A DNA stretch of 64,000 nucleotides, from the NCBI GenBank assembly GCA_004331795.1, contig SJSR01000001.1, positions 744,001 through 808,000 of the forward strand. Direction: 5' to 3'. The translations under genes and the position numbers were made by a program. Positions 9,258 to 16,641 of the stretch are shown here, in pieces; position 1 is the stretch's first letter, and each line of letters begins with the position of its first letter. Under the pieces are notes generated by a model. The model saw only the letters and a program-made list of their open reading frames with translations. It did no database searches and had not been told where the DNA came from. The stretch is from Erythrobacteraceae bacterium CFH 75059. Its GTDB lineage: Bacteria; Pseudomonadota; Alphaproteobacteria; Sphingomonadales; Sphingomonadaceae.

Positions 9258-10171
9258 GCGGGTCGCCGCGGCCGGCCAAGGACCAGCATTGCCAGTGTGA
9301 CGGCGATCGACAGGGTGAGGGTGAATTCGATGGCCATGATCATGGTCTTGGCCTTCGCCGGAGCGAAGCTCATGAACGCCCCCCACAGCGTCCCGTGCAG
9401 CCCCGCCAGCAGGAACACCGCCGGCCCGAGCACGAGCAGCGCGCGCCACAGCGGCCGGCGCACCGGCGGCGGTTCTGCCACGCCGGCCATGATCGCGAGC
9501 AGCCACACCGCCGCCAGCACGGTGCCGGCCTGAAAGGCGCCTCCCGGCGCATAGGCGCCGATCCAGACGATGTAGATGCCGACCATCAGCCCGACCGGCG
9601 GCAGCAGGCGGCCGAACGTGTTGAGCACCGCGTCGCGCTTAACCCGCTGGGCGGCGCCGGGCCGGCCATCCCACAGATCGTCGGGCGCCAAAGCCCACAC
9701 ACCCACCAGCGCCACGACGAGGACCACGGACTCGACCAGCGTGTCCCAACCGCGGAAGTTGAGCAGCACGGCGGTGACCGGATTGCCGACCCCGCTGGCG
9801 GCGAGGTTCTCCTGCACCAGCGGGACGAGGCCGGGCTGCGGCACGCTGAGCGACAGCACCGCTGCTCCCAAGCCGAGGCTGACCGCCAGACACAGCAGCA
9901 GCGGGACAATCCGCAGTCGCGGCGGGTCGGGCGCGGCCTTCAGGCGCGCCGCCGCGCCAAGCAGCAGCACGCCCGTCAGGCCGGCGCCGATGGCGCCCTC
10001 GGCAAGCCCGACATCCACCGCGCCCAGCCGCACCCAGCCGATCGCCAGCAGCAGGCCGTAGACGATGTACAGCGCCACTGCTCCGAAGAGATCGCGCGCG
10101 GCCACCGAGCCGACCGCCACGGTGACGATCAGCAGGCACAGGAGGATGTCGAATGCCGCGGACGCGATCAT
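9254..10171 (-). CDS. mrpB: Fused DUF4040 (MrpA C-terminal) and MnhB antiporter subunit
   Basis: A 305-residue membrane protein joining two Mrp pieces. Residues 1-75 match the DUF4040 segment normally in the C-terminal part of MrpA (RDLFGAVALYIVYGLLLA, then VDVGLAEGAIGAGLTGVL). Residues about 175-300 match MnhB/MrpB (VLNTFGRLLPPVGLMVGIY, then APGGAFQAGTVLAA). The commonest MnhB motif GH..PGGGF appears here as GAYAPGGAF, so the histidine is replaced. The middle region has a loop with DNLAASGVGNP-like character before the segment LLNFRGWDTLVESVV, also family-typical. Splitting MrpA and fusing its tail to MrpB is the main architectural peculiarity of this operon. Confidence 0.92.
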   Translation of the reverse strand: MIASAAFDILLCLLIVTVAVGSVAARDLFGAVALYIVYGLLLAIGWVRLGAVDVGLAEGAIGAGLTGVLLLGAAARLKAAPDPPRLRIVPLLLCLAVSLGLGAAVLSLSVPQPGLVPLVQENLAASGVGNPVTAVLLNFRGWDTLVESVVLVVALVGVWALAPDDLWDGRPGAAQRVKRDAVLNTFGRLLPPVGLMVGIYIVWIGAYAPGGAFQAGTVLAAVWLLAIMAGVAEPPPVRRPLWRALLVLGPAVFLLAGLHGTLWGAFMSFAPAKAKTMIMAIEFTLTLSIAVTLAMLVLGRPRRPA

Positions 10172-10455
10172 CAGGGTGCGCCGTCCTCCAGCGCCGAGCG
10201 CGCGAGCAACTGCGCCACCGTCGCCGCCGCCGCCAGCGTGAGCAGCCAGACCAGCACCAGCTTCAGCACCGTGGCCGCGTCCGGGGCCTGCAGCGCCGCA
10301 CCCAGCACGACCAGCCCGAGGCCGAGATTGTCCGCCTTGGTGAGCGCGTGCAGGCGCGAGTGGACGTCGGGAAAGCGGACAAAGCCCACCGTGCCGGCGA
10401 CGAAGAAGAACAGCCCGGCACCGATCAGCAGGACCGTGACTGCGTCGGCGATCAC
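10171..10455 (-). CDS. mrpG: Na+/H+ antiporter subunit MrpG
   Basis: A 94-residue accessory subunit with three hydrophobic segments. The family signature is clear: VGFVRFPDVHSRLHALTKAD near residues 23-42, followed by NLGLGLVVLGAAL. It sits between mrpF and the DUF4040-MnhB gene and overlaps both, by 4 bases with mrpF and a single base with the next gene. Confidence 0.95.
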   Translation of the reverse strand: MIADAVTVLLIGAGLFFFVAGTVGFVRFPDVHSRLHALTKADNLGLGLVVLGAALQAPDAATVLKLVLVWLLTLAAAATVAQLLARSALEDGAP

Positions 10456-10745
10456 GGGTCTTCCCCCCCGGCGACTTCCGGATCGCCCGCCCCGTCGGCG
10501 CTGCGGCTCTTCACGTAGCCGACAGCCGCGAACGCCGCCAGCAGCGCGAGCAGCAGCGCAAGGTCAAGCACGCCGGAGCTGCCGTGGATGAGGTAGAGGA
10601 GCACCAGCAGGGCGACGCCGCTGGTGCCGATCAGCTGCGCGCCCATGATGCGGTCGGCGCGGGCCGGTCCGTGCAGGACGCGCCACGCACTCACCGCCAC
10701 ATTGGCGAGGATCACCAGCGCGGCGACGTAGAGCAGGTCGGTCAC
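10452..10745 (-). CDS. mrpF: Na+/H+ antiporter subunit MrpF
   Basis: A 97-residue subunit with three membrane helices. The characteristic GPARADRIMGAQLIGTSGVA stretch lies near residues 26-45, the DR-x-x-x-x segment typical of MrpF. The C-terminal 20 residues are polar and acidic. The start is GTG 10745, which overlaps the mrpE stop by 4 bases (GTGA). Confidence 0.95.
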   Translation of the reverse strand: MTDLLYVAALVILANVAVSAWRVLHGPARADRIMGAQLIGTSGVALLVLLYLIHGSSGVLDLALLLALLAAFAAVGYVKSRSADGAGDPEVAGGEDP

Positions 10746-11215
10746 GGCGCCACGAGTCCGCGGATGCGTTGCTCCTCCACGGCAACACTGGACACCACAT
10801 CGGCACCGACATCAAGGCAATGGAGCAGGAGGTCGCCCTCCCGCGTGCCCGCCGCAAGCGTTCCGGGCATCAGGCTCAGTTCGCCCCCGAGCGCCACCAG
10901 CGGCAACCCGGCGGGCAGCGCCGACCGGTAGCGCACCCATCCTGGCCGGATCGGCATCCGCGGCCGCAGCGCCCGGGCAGCAACGTCCAGCCCGCCGCTC
11001 AGCGAACCCCAGAGGAACCGCGGAAGGATCGCGGGCAGGCGATGCAGGCGTAGGCGGTCCCGGTCCGCCGGCAGCAGCCGGTGGCTCGTCCACGTGGCCG
11101 CCGCCGCCGCCGCCGCTCCGAAGGGCAGTCCGTCGAGCGCGCCGGCGGTGAGCACCAGCCACAGTGCGGCGAAGAGGGCGAACCGCTTGGCGAGGATGAG
11201 GGGAGAGGCCGGCAC
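10742..11215 (-). CDS. mrpE: Na+/H+ antiporter subunit MrpE
   Basis: First gene of the antiporter operon. The frame is open far upstream, but the GTG at 11215 (VPASPLILAKRF) gives 157 residues, the usual MrpE length; upstream sequence in that frame is Arg-rich and not family-like. Two N-terminal hydrophobic stretches (ALFAALWLVLTAGAL and FGAAAAAAATW) precede the soluble part, which has LWGSLSGGLDVAARAL, RPGWVRYRSALP and LMPGTLAAGTREGDLLLHCLD, all MrpE-like. The start has no strong ribosome binding site, so its exact position is uncertain. It is divergent from the iron-binding lipoprotein gene. Confidence 0.88.
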   Translation of the reverse strand: MPASPLILAKRFALFAALWLVLTAGALDGLPFGAAAAAAATWTSHRLLPADRDRLRLHRLPAILPRFLWGSLSGGLDVAARALRPRMPIRPGWVRYRSALPAGLPLVALGGELSLMPGTLAAGTREGDLLLHCLDVGADVVSSVAVEEQRIRGLVAP

Positions 11216-11329
11216 CCCGGCACAACGGTGCGGTGCGGGGCCGGGTTCCGTCGCTCTCGTCCGGCGTGGTGACCGGCAGGGTGTTCGTCGGCGGCTGGAA
11301 AAGCTCCGTCCATCCCTGTGAAGCCGGTT

Positions 11330-11348
11330 GCGAATGGCTCTCAATAGC
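11330..11348. promoter_or_regulatory. Fur-like palindrome upstream of the iron ABC transporter
   Basis: The 19-bp element GCGAATGGCTCTCAATAGC has imperfect 7-bp arms (GCGAATG against GCTATTG read on the other strand, 5 of 7 matching). Its core matches 10 of 13 positions of AATGATTCTCATT, a common Fur-box core. It ends 29 bases before the ATG of the Fe(III)-binding protein gene, a sensible place for iron-dependent repression. The match is imperfect and Irr or another Fur-family regulator is also possible. Confidence 0.5.
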
Positions 11349-11377
11349 GGTAGGGCGAGCGGCAAGGAGTCCTGCCC

Positions 11378-12412
11378 ATGCGTCTGTTGCTCGCGTCCGT
11401 TCTTGCCCTGTTCGCCGCTGCGTGCAGCGGTCCTGAAACCACCGGAGCGCCGGCGGATGGCGCGGGTGAGGTGAACCTGTACACCGCCCGTCATTACGAC
11501 AGCGATCAGGCGCTGTATGACCGCTTCACCCAGCTCACCGGGATCCGCGTCAACGTGCTCGACGGCAACGCCGATCAGCTGATCGCCCGGCTGCAAAGCG
11601 AGGGGGCGCGCAGCCCCGCCGACGTCTTCATCACCGCCGATGCCGGCACCTTGTGGCGGGCGCAGCAGGCGGGGCTGTTCCAGCCGGCGACGTCGGCCCA
11701 GCTCGACCGATTGCCGGCGAACCTGCGCGAGCCGGCCGGCAACTGGTATCCGTTCGCCCGCCGGGCCCGCATCGTGGCGTACAATCCCGACCGGGTCCGC
11801 GCCGACGAGGTCGACACCTACGAGGAGCTTGCCGGTCCGCGCTTCCGCGGCCGACTGTGCGTGCGTTCCTCCGACAACATCTACAACCTGTCGCTGATGG
11901 GCGCCCTGATCGAAGCCTGGGGCGAGCCGCGCGCGCTGGACTGGGCGCGTGGGATCGTCGCCAACATGGCGCGTCCGCCCGAGGGAGGGGACCGCGACCA
12001 GATCCGCGCGGTCGCAGCCGGGGTGTGCGATGTCGCCATCACCAACAGCTACTACTTCATCCGCATGGAGAACGGCGAGGACGCCAACGATCGCGCGATC
12101 GCCTCACGGCTGCGCCTCGCCTTCCCGAGCCTCAACGGACAGGGCACGCACGTCAACATTTCCGGCGGTGGCGTCCTCGCCAACGCCCCCAACAAGGCGA
12201 ACGCCGTCCGGCTGCTGGAGTTCTTCGCCTCGCCCGAGGCGCAGCAGCACATCGCCCGCCACAACAACGAGTTTCCGGCCAGTCCGGACGTGAGCGCGCC
12301 GGCTCCGGTCGACAGGTACGCGTCCTTCACCGCCAATCCGATGCCGGTGGCCGCCTTTGCCGCGCGCCAGCCCCGGGCGCAGGCGCTGATGAGCGAGGCG
12401 GGTTGGCGCTGA
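11378..12412 (+). CDS. Fe(III) ABC transporter substrate-binding lipoprotein (FutA/FbpA type)
   Basis: Captures ferric iron in the periplasm and delivers it to the permease encoded next. The N-terminus MRLLLASVLALFAAAC has a lipobox with Cys16, so the mature protein is probably lipid-anchored. EVNLYTARHYDSDQALYDRF opens the mature domain, as in the FutA1 iron-binding family, and the C-terminal lobe has the tyrosine pair NSYYFIRM that usually coordinates iron. Length (344) fits the family. AAGGAG lies 9-14 bases before the ATG. The stop overlaps the permease start region. Strong family match; iron specificity is by homology and the Fur-like site. Confidence 0.93.
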   Translation: MRLLLASVLALFAAACSGPETTGAPADGAGEVNLYTARHYDSDQALYDRFTQLTGIRVNVLDGNADQLIARLQSEGARSPADVFITADAGTLWRAQQAGLFQPATSAQLDRLPANLREPAGNWYPFARRARIVAYNPDRVRADEVDTYEELAGPRFRGRLCVRSSDNIYNLSLMGALIEAWGEPRALDWARGIVANMARPPEGGDRDQIRAVAAGVCDVAITNSYYFIRMENGEDANDRAIASRLRLAFPSLNGQGTHVNISGGGVLANAPNKANAVRLLEFFASPEAQQHIARHNNEFPASPDVSAPAPVDRYASFTANPMPVAAFAARQPRAQALMSEAGWR

Positions 12413-14019
12413 CCCTTCCTGCCCGCCCGGCGGGTTTTTCCCGCGCGGGCCGGCGGCCTTCCGCCCTCGTGGTCGCGGCCGCCCTTGCCGGAGGTGCGGT
12501 TCTCGTGCCGCTGGCCGGGGTGGTCGTCACGGCCGTGTCCGGTCCGGGCGCCGACATTCCCGCCCGTGATCTGGCGCGCTATGCCGGCACCTCCGCGGCC
12601 CTGGCCTTGCTGGTGGCCTTGGGGACGGGCATCGTCGGCACCGCCTCTGCCTGGCTGCTGGCGTTTTACCGCTTTCCCGGCAGGCGCGTGTTCACCTGGG
12701 CGCTTGCGCTGCCCTTCGCCATGCCCGCCTTCGCCATGGCCTATGCGTACACGGATCTGTTCGACCCTGCCGGAGCGGTGCGCATGGCCGTGCGCGAGAG
12801 CGCAGGCATCGACCTTGCCGTGCCGATGCGCAGCCTTGGCGGCGCCGCCTTCGTGCTGACCTGCGCCTTCTATCCCTACGTGTATCTCGCCATGCGCGCC
12901 GCCTTCGCCAGCCAGTCGGCCGCCGCCTTCGAGGCGGCGCGGATGCTGGGATGCACGCCGCTTGCCGCGTTTCGCCGGGCTGTGCTGCCGCTCGCGCGGC
13001 CGGCGCTCGCGGCGGGACTTGCGCTGGCGATCATGGAGACGCTGGCAGACTATGGCGCGGTGCAGTTCATGGCGGTGCAGACCCTCACCACCGGGGTGGT
13101 GCGGTCGTGGGCGGTGTTCGGCTCGGTGGCTGGAGCCGCCCAGCTCGCGCTGCTTCTGGTGGCGGCGGCGGCGGTCCTGCTGCTTGCTGAACGGCATTGG
13201 CGGCGCGGCGCGGCTTTCGACGGCGCGAAGGTTGCCGCGCGGCCGCTCCTGCCTCGGCAGCTGAAGGGCGCGAAAGCCGTCGCTGCCGCTCTGGCGTGCG
13301 GATTGCTGCTGACGGCCGCCCTGGTGCTGCCTGTTGCCTGGCTGTTCAGCCGTGCCCTGGCGCAGCGCCCGGATGTTCAACGGCTGGTGGATGCCGCCTG
13401 GAACAGCGTGCTGGTCGCGGGTGCCGGGGCCGCGGTGACGACGGTGCTGGCGCTGGCGCTTGCGTTGGGAGCAGCGCGCGCGCCGGGCGCGATGCGGATG
13501 GCCGGGCTCGGTTATGCGACGCCGGGAGCGGCGCTGGCGATCGGTTTGCTGCTGCCGGCGGGCGTGGTGTGGACGCTTGCTCCTGCGGCCGGGAGCTTCT
13601 GGATCGGCATTGTCCTCCTGCTGTACGCCTATGCCGCGCGGCTCATGGCGGCGGCGGCCGAGCCGATCGGCGCCGCGCTGAGCCGGGTGACTCCGGGCGT
13701 TGCCGAAGCCGCGCGCAGCCTCGGGCGGACGGAGGTGGGCGCAGCCCTGACGGTTCAGGTGCCGCTTGCCAGGGCTGGTCTGGTCACGGCGCTGCTGCTG
13801 GTGTTCGTCGACGTCCTCAAGGAACTGCCCGCGACACTGATCCTCAGGCCGTTCGGGTTCGACACGCTGGCGGTCATGGCCAGCAACTACGCGCTCGACG
13901 AAAGGCTGGGGCAGGCCGGCTGGCCCTCGCTGCTGATCGTGCTGGCGGCGCTGGGGCCGACCGTCTGGCTCAGCCGTCAGGTGACGGCGTCCGGAGACGC
14001 GGCGGAGCGGCGGCCATGA
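12403..14019 (+). CDS. Fe(III) ABC transporter permease (FutB/FbpB type)
   Basis: Inner-membrane permease with two tandem MetI-type transmembrane domains in one chain, the usual layout for FbpB. About 12 hydrophobic segments are visible. The coupling EAA-type motifs occur in both halves (EAARMLGCTPLAAFRRAVLP and EAARSLGRTEVGAALTVQVP). TTG 12403 was chosen: it overlaps the lipoprotein stop by 10 bases and gives 538 residues, the usual size; GTG 12469 is an alternative that would cut into the first hydrophobic region. The stop overlaps the ATPase start by 4 bases (ATGA). Confidence 0.92.
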   Translation: MALTLPARPAGFSRAGRRPSALVVAAALAGGAVLVPLAGVVVTAVSGPGADIPARDLARYAGTSAALALLVALGTGIVGTASAWLLAFYRFPGRRVFTWALALPFAMPAFAMAYAYTDLFDPAGAVRMAVRESAGIDLAVPMRSLGGAAFVLTCAFYPYVYLAMRAAFASQSAAAFEAARMLGCTPLAAFRRAVLPLARPALAAGLALAIMETLADYGAVQFMAVQTLTTGVVRSWAVFGSVAGAAQLALLLVAAAAVLLLAERHWRRGAAFDGAKVAARPLLPRQLKGAKAVAAALACGLLLTAALVLPVAWLFSRALAQRPDVQRLVDAAWNSVLVAGAGAAVTTVLALALALGAARAPGAMRMAGLGYATPGAALAIGLLLPAGVVWTLAPAAGSFWIGIVLLLYAYAARLMAAAAEPIGAALSRVTPGVAEAARSLGRTEVGAALTVQVPLARAGLVTALLLVFVDVLKELPATLILRPFGFDTLAVMASNYALDERLGQAGWPSLLIVLAALGPTVWLSRQVTASGDAAERRP

Positions 14020-15044
14020 GAGCCATGCGGACTCCGGCTCTCGAGGTCAGCGCCGTGTCGAAGCGCTATGGGGGCCGCGCCGTCGTCGACCGGGTGAGCT
14101 TCACTCTGGCGCCCGGCCAGGTCACCTGCCTGCTCGGCCCGTCCGGCTGCGGCAAAAGCACGCTGCTGCGCGTCATGGCCGGACTGGAGCGGGCCGATGA
14201 CGGGGAGGTGCGGGCGGGTGCGGCGCTGGTCGACGGAGCCGGCGCCTTCGCCGCCCCGGAGCGCCGCCGCGTTGGCCTCGTCTTTCAGGATCTCGCGCTG
14301 TTCCCCCACCTCACGGCGCTGGACAACGTGGCGTTCGGCCTCGCGCATCTGCCGGCGGCCGCACGCCGCGAGCGCGCCATGCGCCTGCTGGACGAGTTGC
14401 GCGTGTCGCACCGGGCCAGCGCCTGGCCGCACCAGCTTTCAGGCGGCGAGCAGCAGCGGGTCGCCATCGCCAGGGCGCTTGCCCCGGAGCCGGCTGTCCT
14501 GCTCCTCGACGAGCCTTTTTCGGGCCTCGACGGCGGATTGCGCGCGGAGGTGCGCGAAAGCGTGCTGGCGGCGCTGCGGGGCACGGATGCCGGCGTTCTG
14601 GTGGTCAGCCACGATCCCGAGGAGGCGATGCTGCTCGCCGACCGCCTGCTGCTGATGACCGGCGGCCGGATCGTGCAGGACGGCAGCCCGGAGGACTGCT
14701 ACTTTCACCCCGCCACTCACGAGGCGGCGAGGCTGCTCGGCCGCGCCACCGTGCTTGCCGGCACGGCGTCCGGCGGCATGGTCCGGTGTGCGGCCGGCTG
14801 CGTTCCCGCTCCGCCGGGGATGGGGCCGGCTGTGTCCGTGCTGTTGCGGCCCGAATCGCTCGTGCCGTCAGCCGACGGGATCGAGGCCGAGATCGAGGAT
14901 GTGCGGTTCGGCGGCGCCTGGCATGAATTGACGCTGCGGCTGGGCGGCGAGCGCGTGCCGATGCGGTGCGGCGCACTCCCGCCCGACCATGGCTCCACCA
15001 TCCGCGTGACCCTGCTGCCCGAACGGGTGACGCTGCTGGGGTGA
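14016..15044 (+). CDS. Fe(III) ABC transporter ATP-binding protein (FutC/FbpC type)
   Basis: Cytoplasmic ATPase driving the importer, 342 residues. Walker A is GPSGCGKST, the Q-loop region is VFQDLALFPHLTALDNVAFG, the ABC signature is LSGGEQQRVAIARAL, Walker B is VLLLDEP and the switch histidine is in VVSHDPEEAM. The C-terminal 100 residues form a TOBE-type domain (VSVLLRPESLVPS). ATG 14016 overlaps the permease stop by 4 bases. The three genes form one operon behind the Fur-like site. Confidence 0.95.
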   Translation: MRAMRTPALEVSAVSKRYGGRAVVDRVSFTLAPGQVTCLLGPSGCGKSTLLRVMAGLERADDGEVRAGAALVDGAGAFAAPERRRVGLVFQDLALFPHLTALDNVAFGLAHLPAAARRERAMRLLDELRVSHRASAWPHQLSGGEQQRVAIARALAPEPAVLLLDEPFSGLDGGLRAEVRESVLAALRGTDAGVLVVSHDPEEAMLLADRLLLMTGGRIVQDGSPEDCYFHPATHEAARLLGRATVLAGTASGGMVRCAAGCVPAPPGMGPAVSVLLRPESLVPSADGIEAEIEDVRFGGAWHELTLRLGGERVPMRCGALPPDHGSTIRVTLLPERVTLLG

Positions 15045-15084
15045 GGGGGGCGGTCAGCGCCTTGGCGTCCGCATCACTCGCCGC

Positions 15085-15423
15085 ACCGATAAAGCCCTGA
15101 TCATCGGTGGCGGCGGCGTGCACGCAACGGCGCAGGAGCGTGCCCGCGGCATCGTACTTCGCCACCAGTCCGGCGCTATCGCAGAGGAACCTGGTCGTGC
15201 CGGCCGCGCTAACGCTGGTCTGCGCCAAGCGGCCGGGCGGATCGCAGGCGAGGTGCGCGGTCTATCCGCCGCTCGCCGATACGAAGCGGTTCTGCGCATC
15301 ATACACGAAGCACGCCGAACTGCCGGAGGTGAGCTTGCCGTCGGCGTCATAGGCGAAGGCAGCAGGGCCGGCGGCCGTGTGCTGCTCAAGCGCGTGGGCG
15401 GTGTGGCTCCGGCGCAAGGAGCT
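15085..15423 (-). pseudogene. Decayed RHS/YD-repeat protein fragment
   Basis: Reading the minus strand from 15423, the frame gives TAHALEQHTAAGPAAFAYDA, then DGKLTSGSSACFVYDAQNRF and VSASGG. An in-frame amber codon follows at 15262-15264, and the same frame continues as TAHLACDPPGRLAQTSVSAA, GTTRFLCDSAGLVAKYDAAG and TLLRRCVHAA. This is the classic C-terminal YD-repeat core of RHS proteins. It has a nonsense codon, no start, no body and no toxin tip, and several expected tyrosines are Cys or His (LACDP, RFLCD, RRCVH, QHTAAG). It lies just past the 3' end of tRNA-Thr. The remaining bases of 15045-15547 hold nothing I recognise. Confidence 0.8.
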
Positions 15424-15547
15424 CGTGCTCAAACGGGGTGCCGAGCCCGTGCCTTGAAGCCAGATCCCGTTCCTTTTCCTCCACATGCGATCGCAGTCCC
15501 CAGAGTCCTGGCGCGTCGCGGCGGTTCGTTCCGTGCAGAAAGGAAGG

Positions 15548-15623
15548 TGGTGCCGCTTAGGTGATTCGAACACCTGACCCCATCATTACGAATGATGTGC
15601 TCTACCGACTGAGCTAAAGCGGC
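15548..15623 (-). tRNA. tRNA-Thr (CGT anticodon)
   Basis: The minus-strand 76-nt sequence folds as a cloverleaf: acceptor GCCGCTT pairing with AAGCGGC, discriminator A and encoded CCA; D arm TAGCTCAGTCGGTAGAGC; anticodon stem CATCATT-CGT-AATGATG; T arm with GTTCGAATC. The anticodon CGT reads ACG (Thr). It is 50 bases from tRNA-Cys on the same strand, probably co-transcribed after it. Confidence 0.96.
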
Positions 15624-15673
15624 ACGTGTGCGCGTCCATATCGCCGCCGGGCAGGGTCCGCAACGGCAAAGGA

Positions 15674-15747
15674 TGGAGGCCCGAGCCGGAATCGAACCGG
15701 CGTGCAAGGATTTGCAGTCCTCTGCGTAACCACTCCGCCATCGGGCC
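15674..15747 (-). tRNA. tRNA-Cys (GCA anticodon)
   Basis: The minus-strand 74-nt cloverleaf has acceptor GGCCCGA paired with TCGGGCC, discriminator T and encoded CCA. The anticodon arm AGGACT-GCA-AATCCTT carries anticodon GCA (Cys). The T arm contains GGTTCGATTCC. It lies upstream of tRNA-Thr on the same strand. Confidence 0.96.
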
Positions 15748-15828
15748 GCGCGTGGGAAGACAGCGCCTAGCCGCTCGGCGCGCGAAGCGCAATTGCCTCG
15801 TGGACGGCGCGGGTGCTGGAAGGCGGTG

Positions 15829-16641
15829 CTAGTCGTCGCTGAAAACGGGTGGGCGGCCGCTCATCGCCGCGACCACGGCCTCCACCTGGTTCGGACGGCG
15901 GATCACCCGCTCCTGCGCCTCGCTCTCGGCCAGCAGGATCGCGTCGGTCGGCTGGTCGAGCATGGCGGTGAACAGCCGCTTGGCCTCGCGCACCGCTTCG
16001 GGGTTGCGGCTGGCGATGGTGGCGGCGATCGCCATCGCGCGCGCCAGCGGGTCGGGATCGGTGAAGGTGACGAGACCGGCGGTCAGGGCTTCCTGACCCG
16101 ACAGTTCGCGGTTGGTGTAGACCAGTTCGCGCAGCAGGTCCGGGCGGACCAGCCCGCGCCACAAGGCAAAGCCGCCCATGTCGGGCACCAGTCCCCACTT
16201 CATCTCCATGATCGACAGCCGCGCGTCGGGCGCGCACACGCGCAGATCGGCGCCGCTGGCAATCTGCAGCCCGCCGCCGAAGCACACACCGTGGACCGCG
16301 GCGATGACCGGCACCGGGCACCGCGCCCAGACCATCGCCACTTCCTGGAAGCGGTTGGTGTTGCCATGCGTCCGCTCCGCCAGCGGCGGTTCGTCGGGGT
16401 CCGGGGCGCGGGAAAAGCTCGCCGTGTCGAGACCGGCGCAGAACGCCCGTCCCGCGCCCGACAGCACCACCACCCGCACGCCGCGGGTCTGCGCCACGGT
16501 CCGGCCTGCGGCGATCAGCGCGTCGAACATCTCGGGATCGAGCGCGTTCATCTTCTCGGGGCGGTTCAGGCGGACATGGGCGATGTGCGCCGTCAGCGTG
16601 GCCCGTACCCGGTCGCCGGCAAACTCGCCGAGAATGGTCAT
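15829..16641 (-). CDS. Enoyl-CoA hydratase/isomerase family protein (crotonase)
   Basis: A 270-residue crotonase-fold enzyme acting on a CoA thioester. Family motifs are LNRPEKMNALDPEMFDAL, the oxyanion-hole segment VVLSGAGRAFCAGLD and the second oxyanion segment AVHGVCFGGGLQIASGADLR. At the usual catalytic Glu region it reads SIMEMKWGLVPDMGG, so one acidic residue is kept and the other is the Asp of PDMGG, as in many crotonase subgroups; hydratase, isomerase or other activity cannot be fixed. ATG 16641 overlaps the stop of the aminotransferase gene by 4 bases, so the two genes form a coupled pair. Confidence 0.9.
   Translation of the reverse strand: MTILGEFAGDRVRATLTAHIAHVRLNRPEKMNALDPEMFDALIAAGRTVAQTRGVRVVVLSGAGRAFCAGLDTASFSRAPDPDEPPLAERTHGNTNRFQEVAMVWARCPVPVIAAVHGVCFGGGLQIASGADLRVCAPDARLSIMEMKWGLVPDMGGFALWRGLVRPDLLRELVYTNRELSGQEALTAGLVTFTDPDPLARAMAIAATIASRNPEAVREAKRLFTAMLDQPTDAILLAESEAQERVIRRPNQVEAVVAAMSGRPPVFSDD

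Noticed and set aside
4321-11215. Respiratory complex I (nuo) operon
   Set aside because: No NuoB, C, D, E, F, G, H or I are present and MrpE, F and G are, so this is Mrp-type, not NADH dehydrogenase.
15045-15573. Novel small gene downstream of the iron transporter
   Set aside because: The minus-strand frames here are the RHS remnant with an in-frame stop and read into tRNA-Thr; no intact start with a ribosome site exists.
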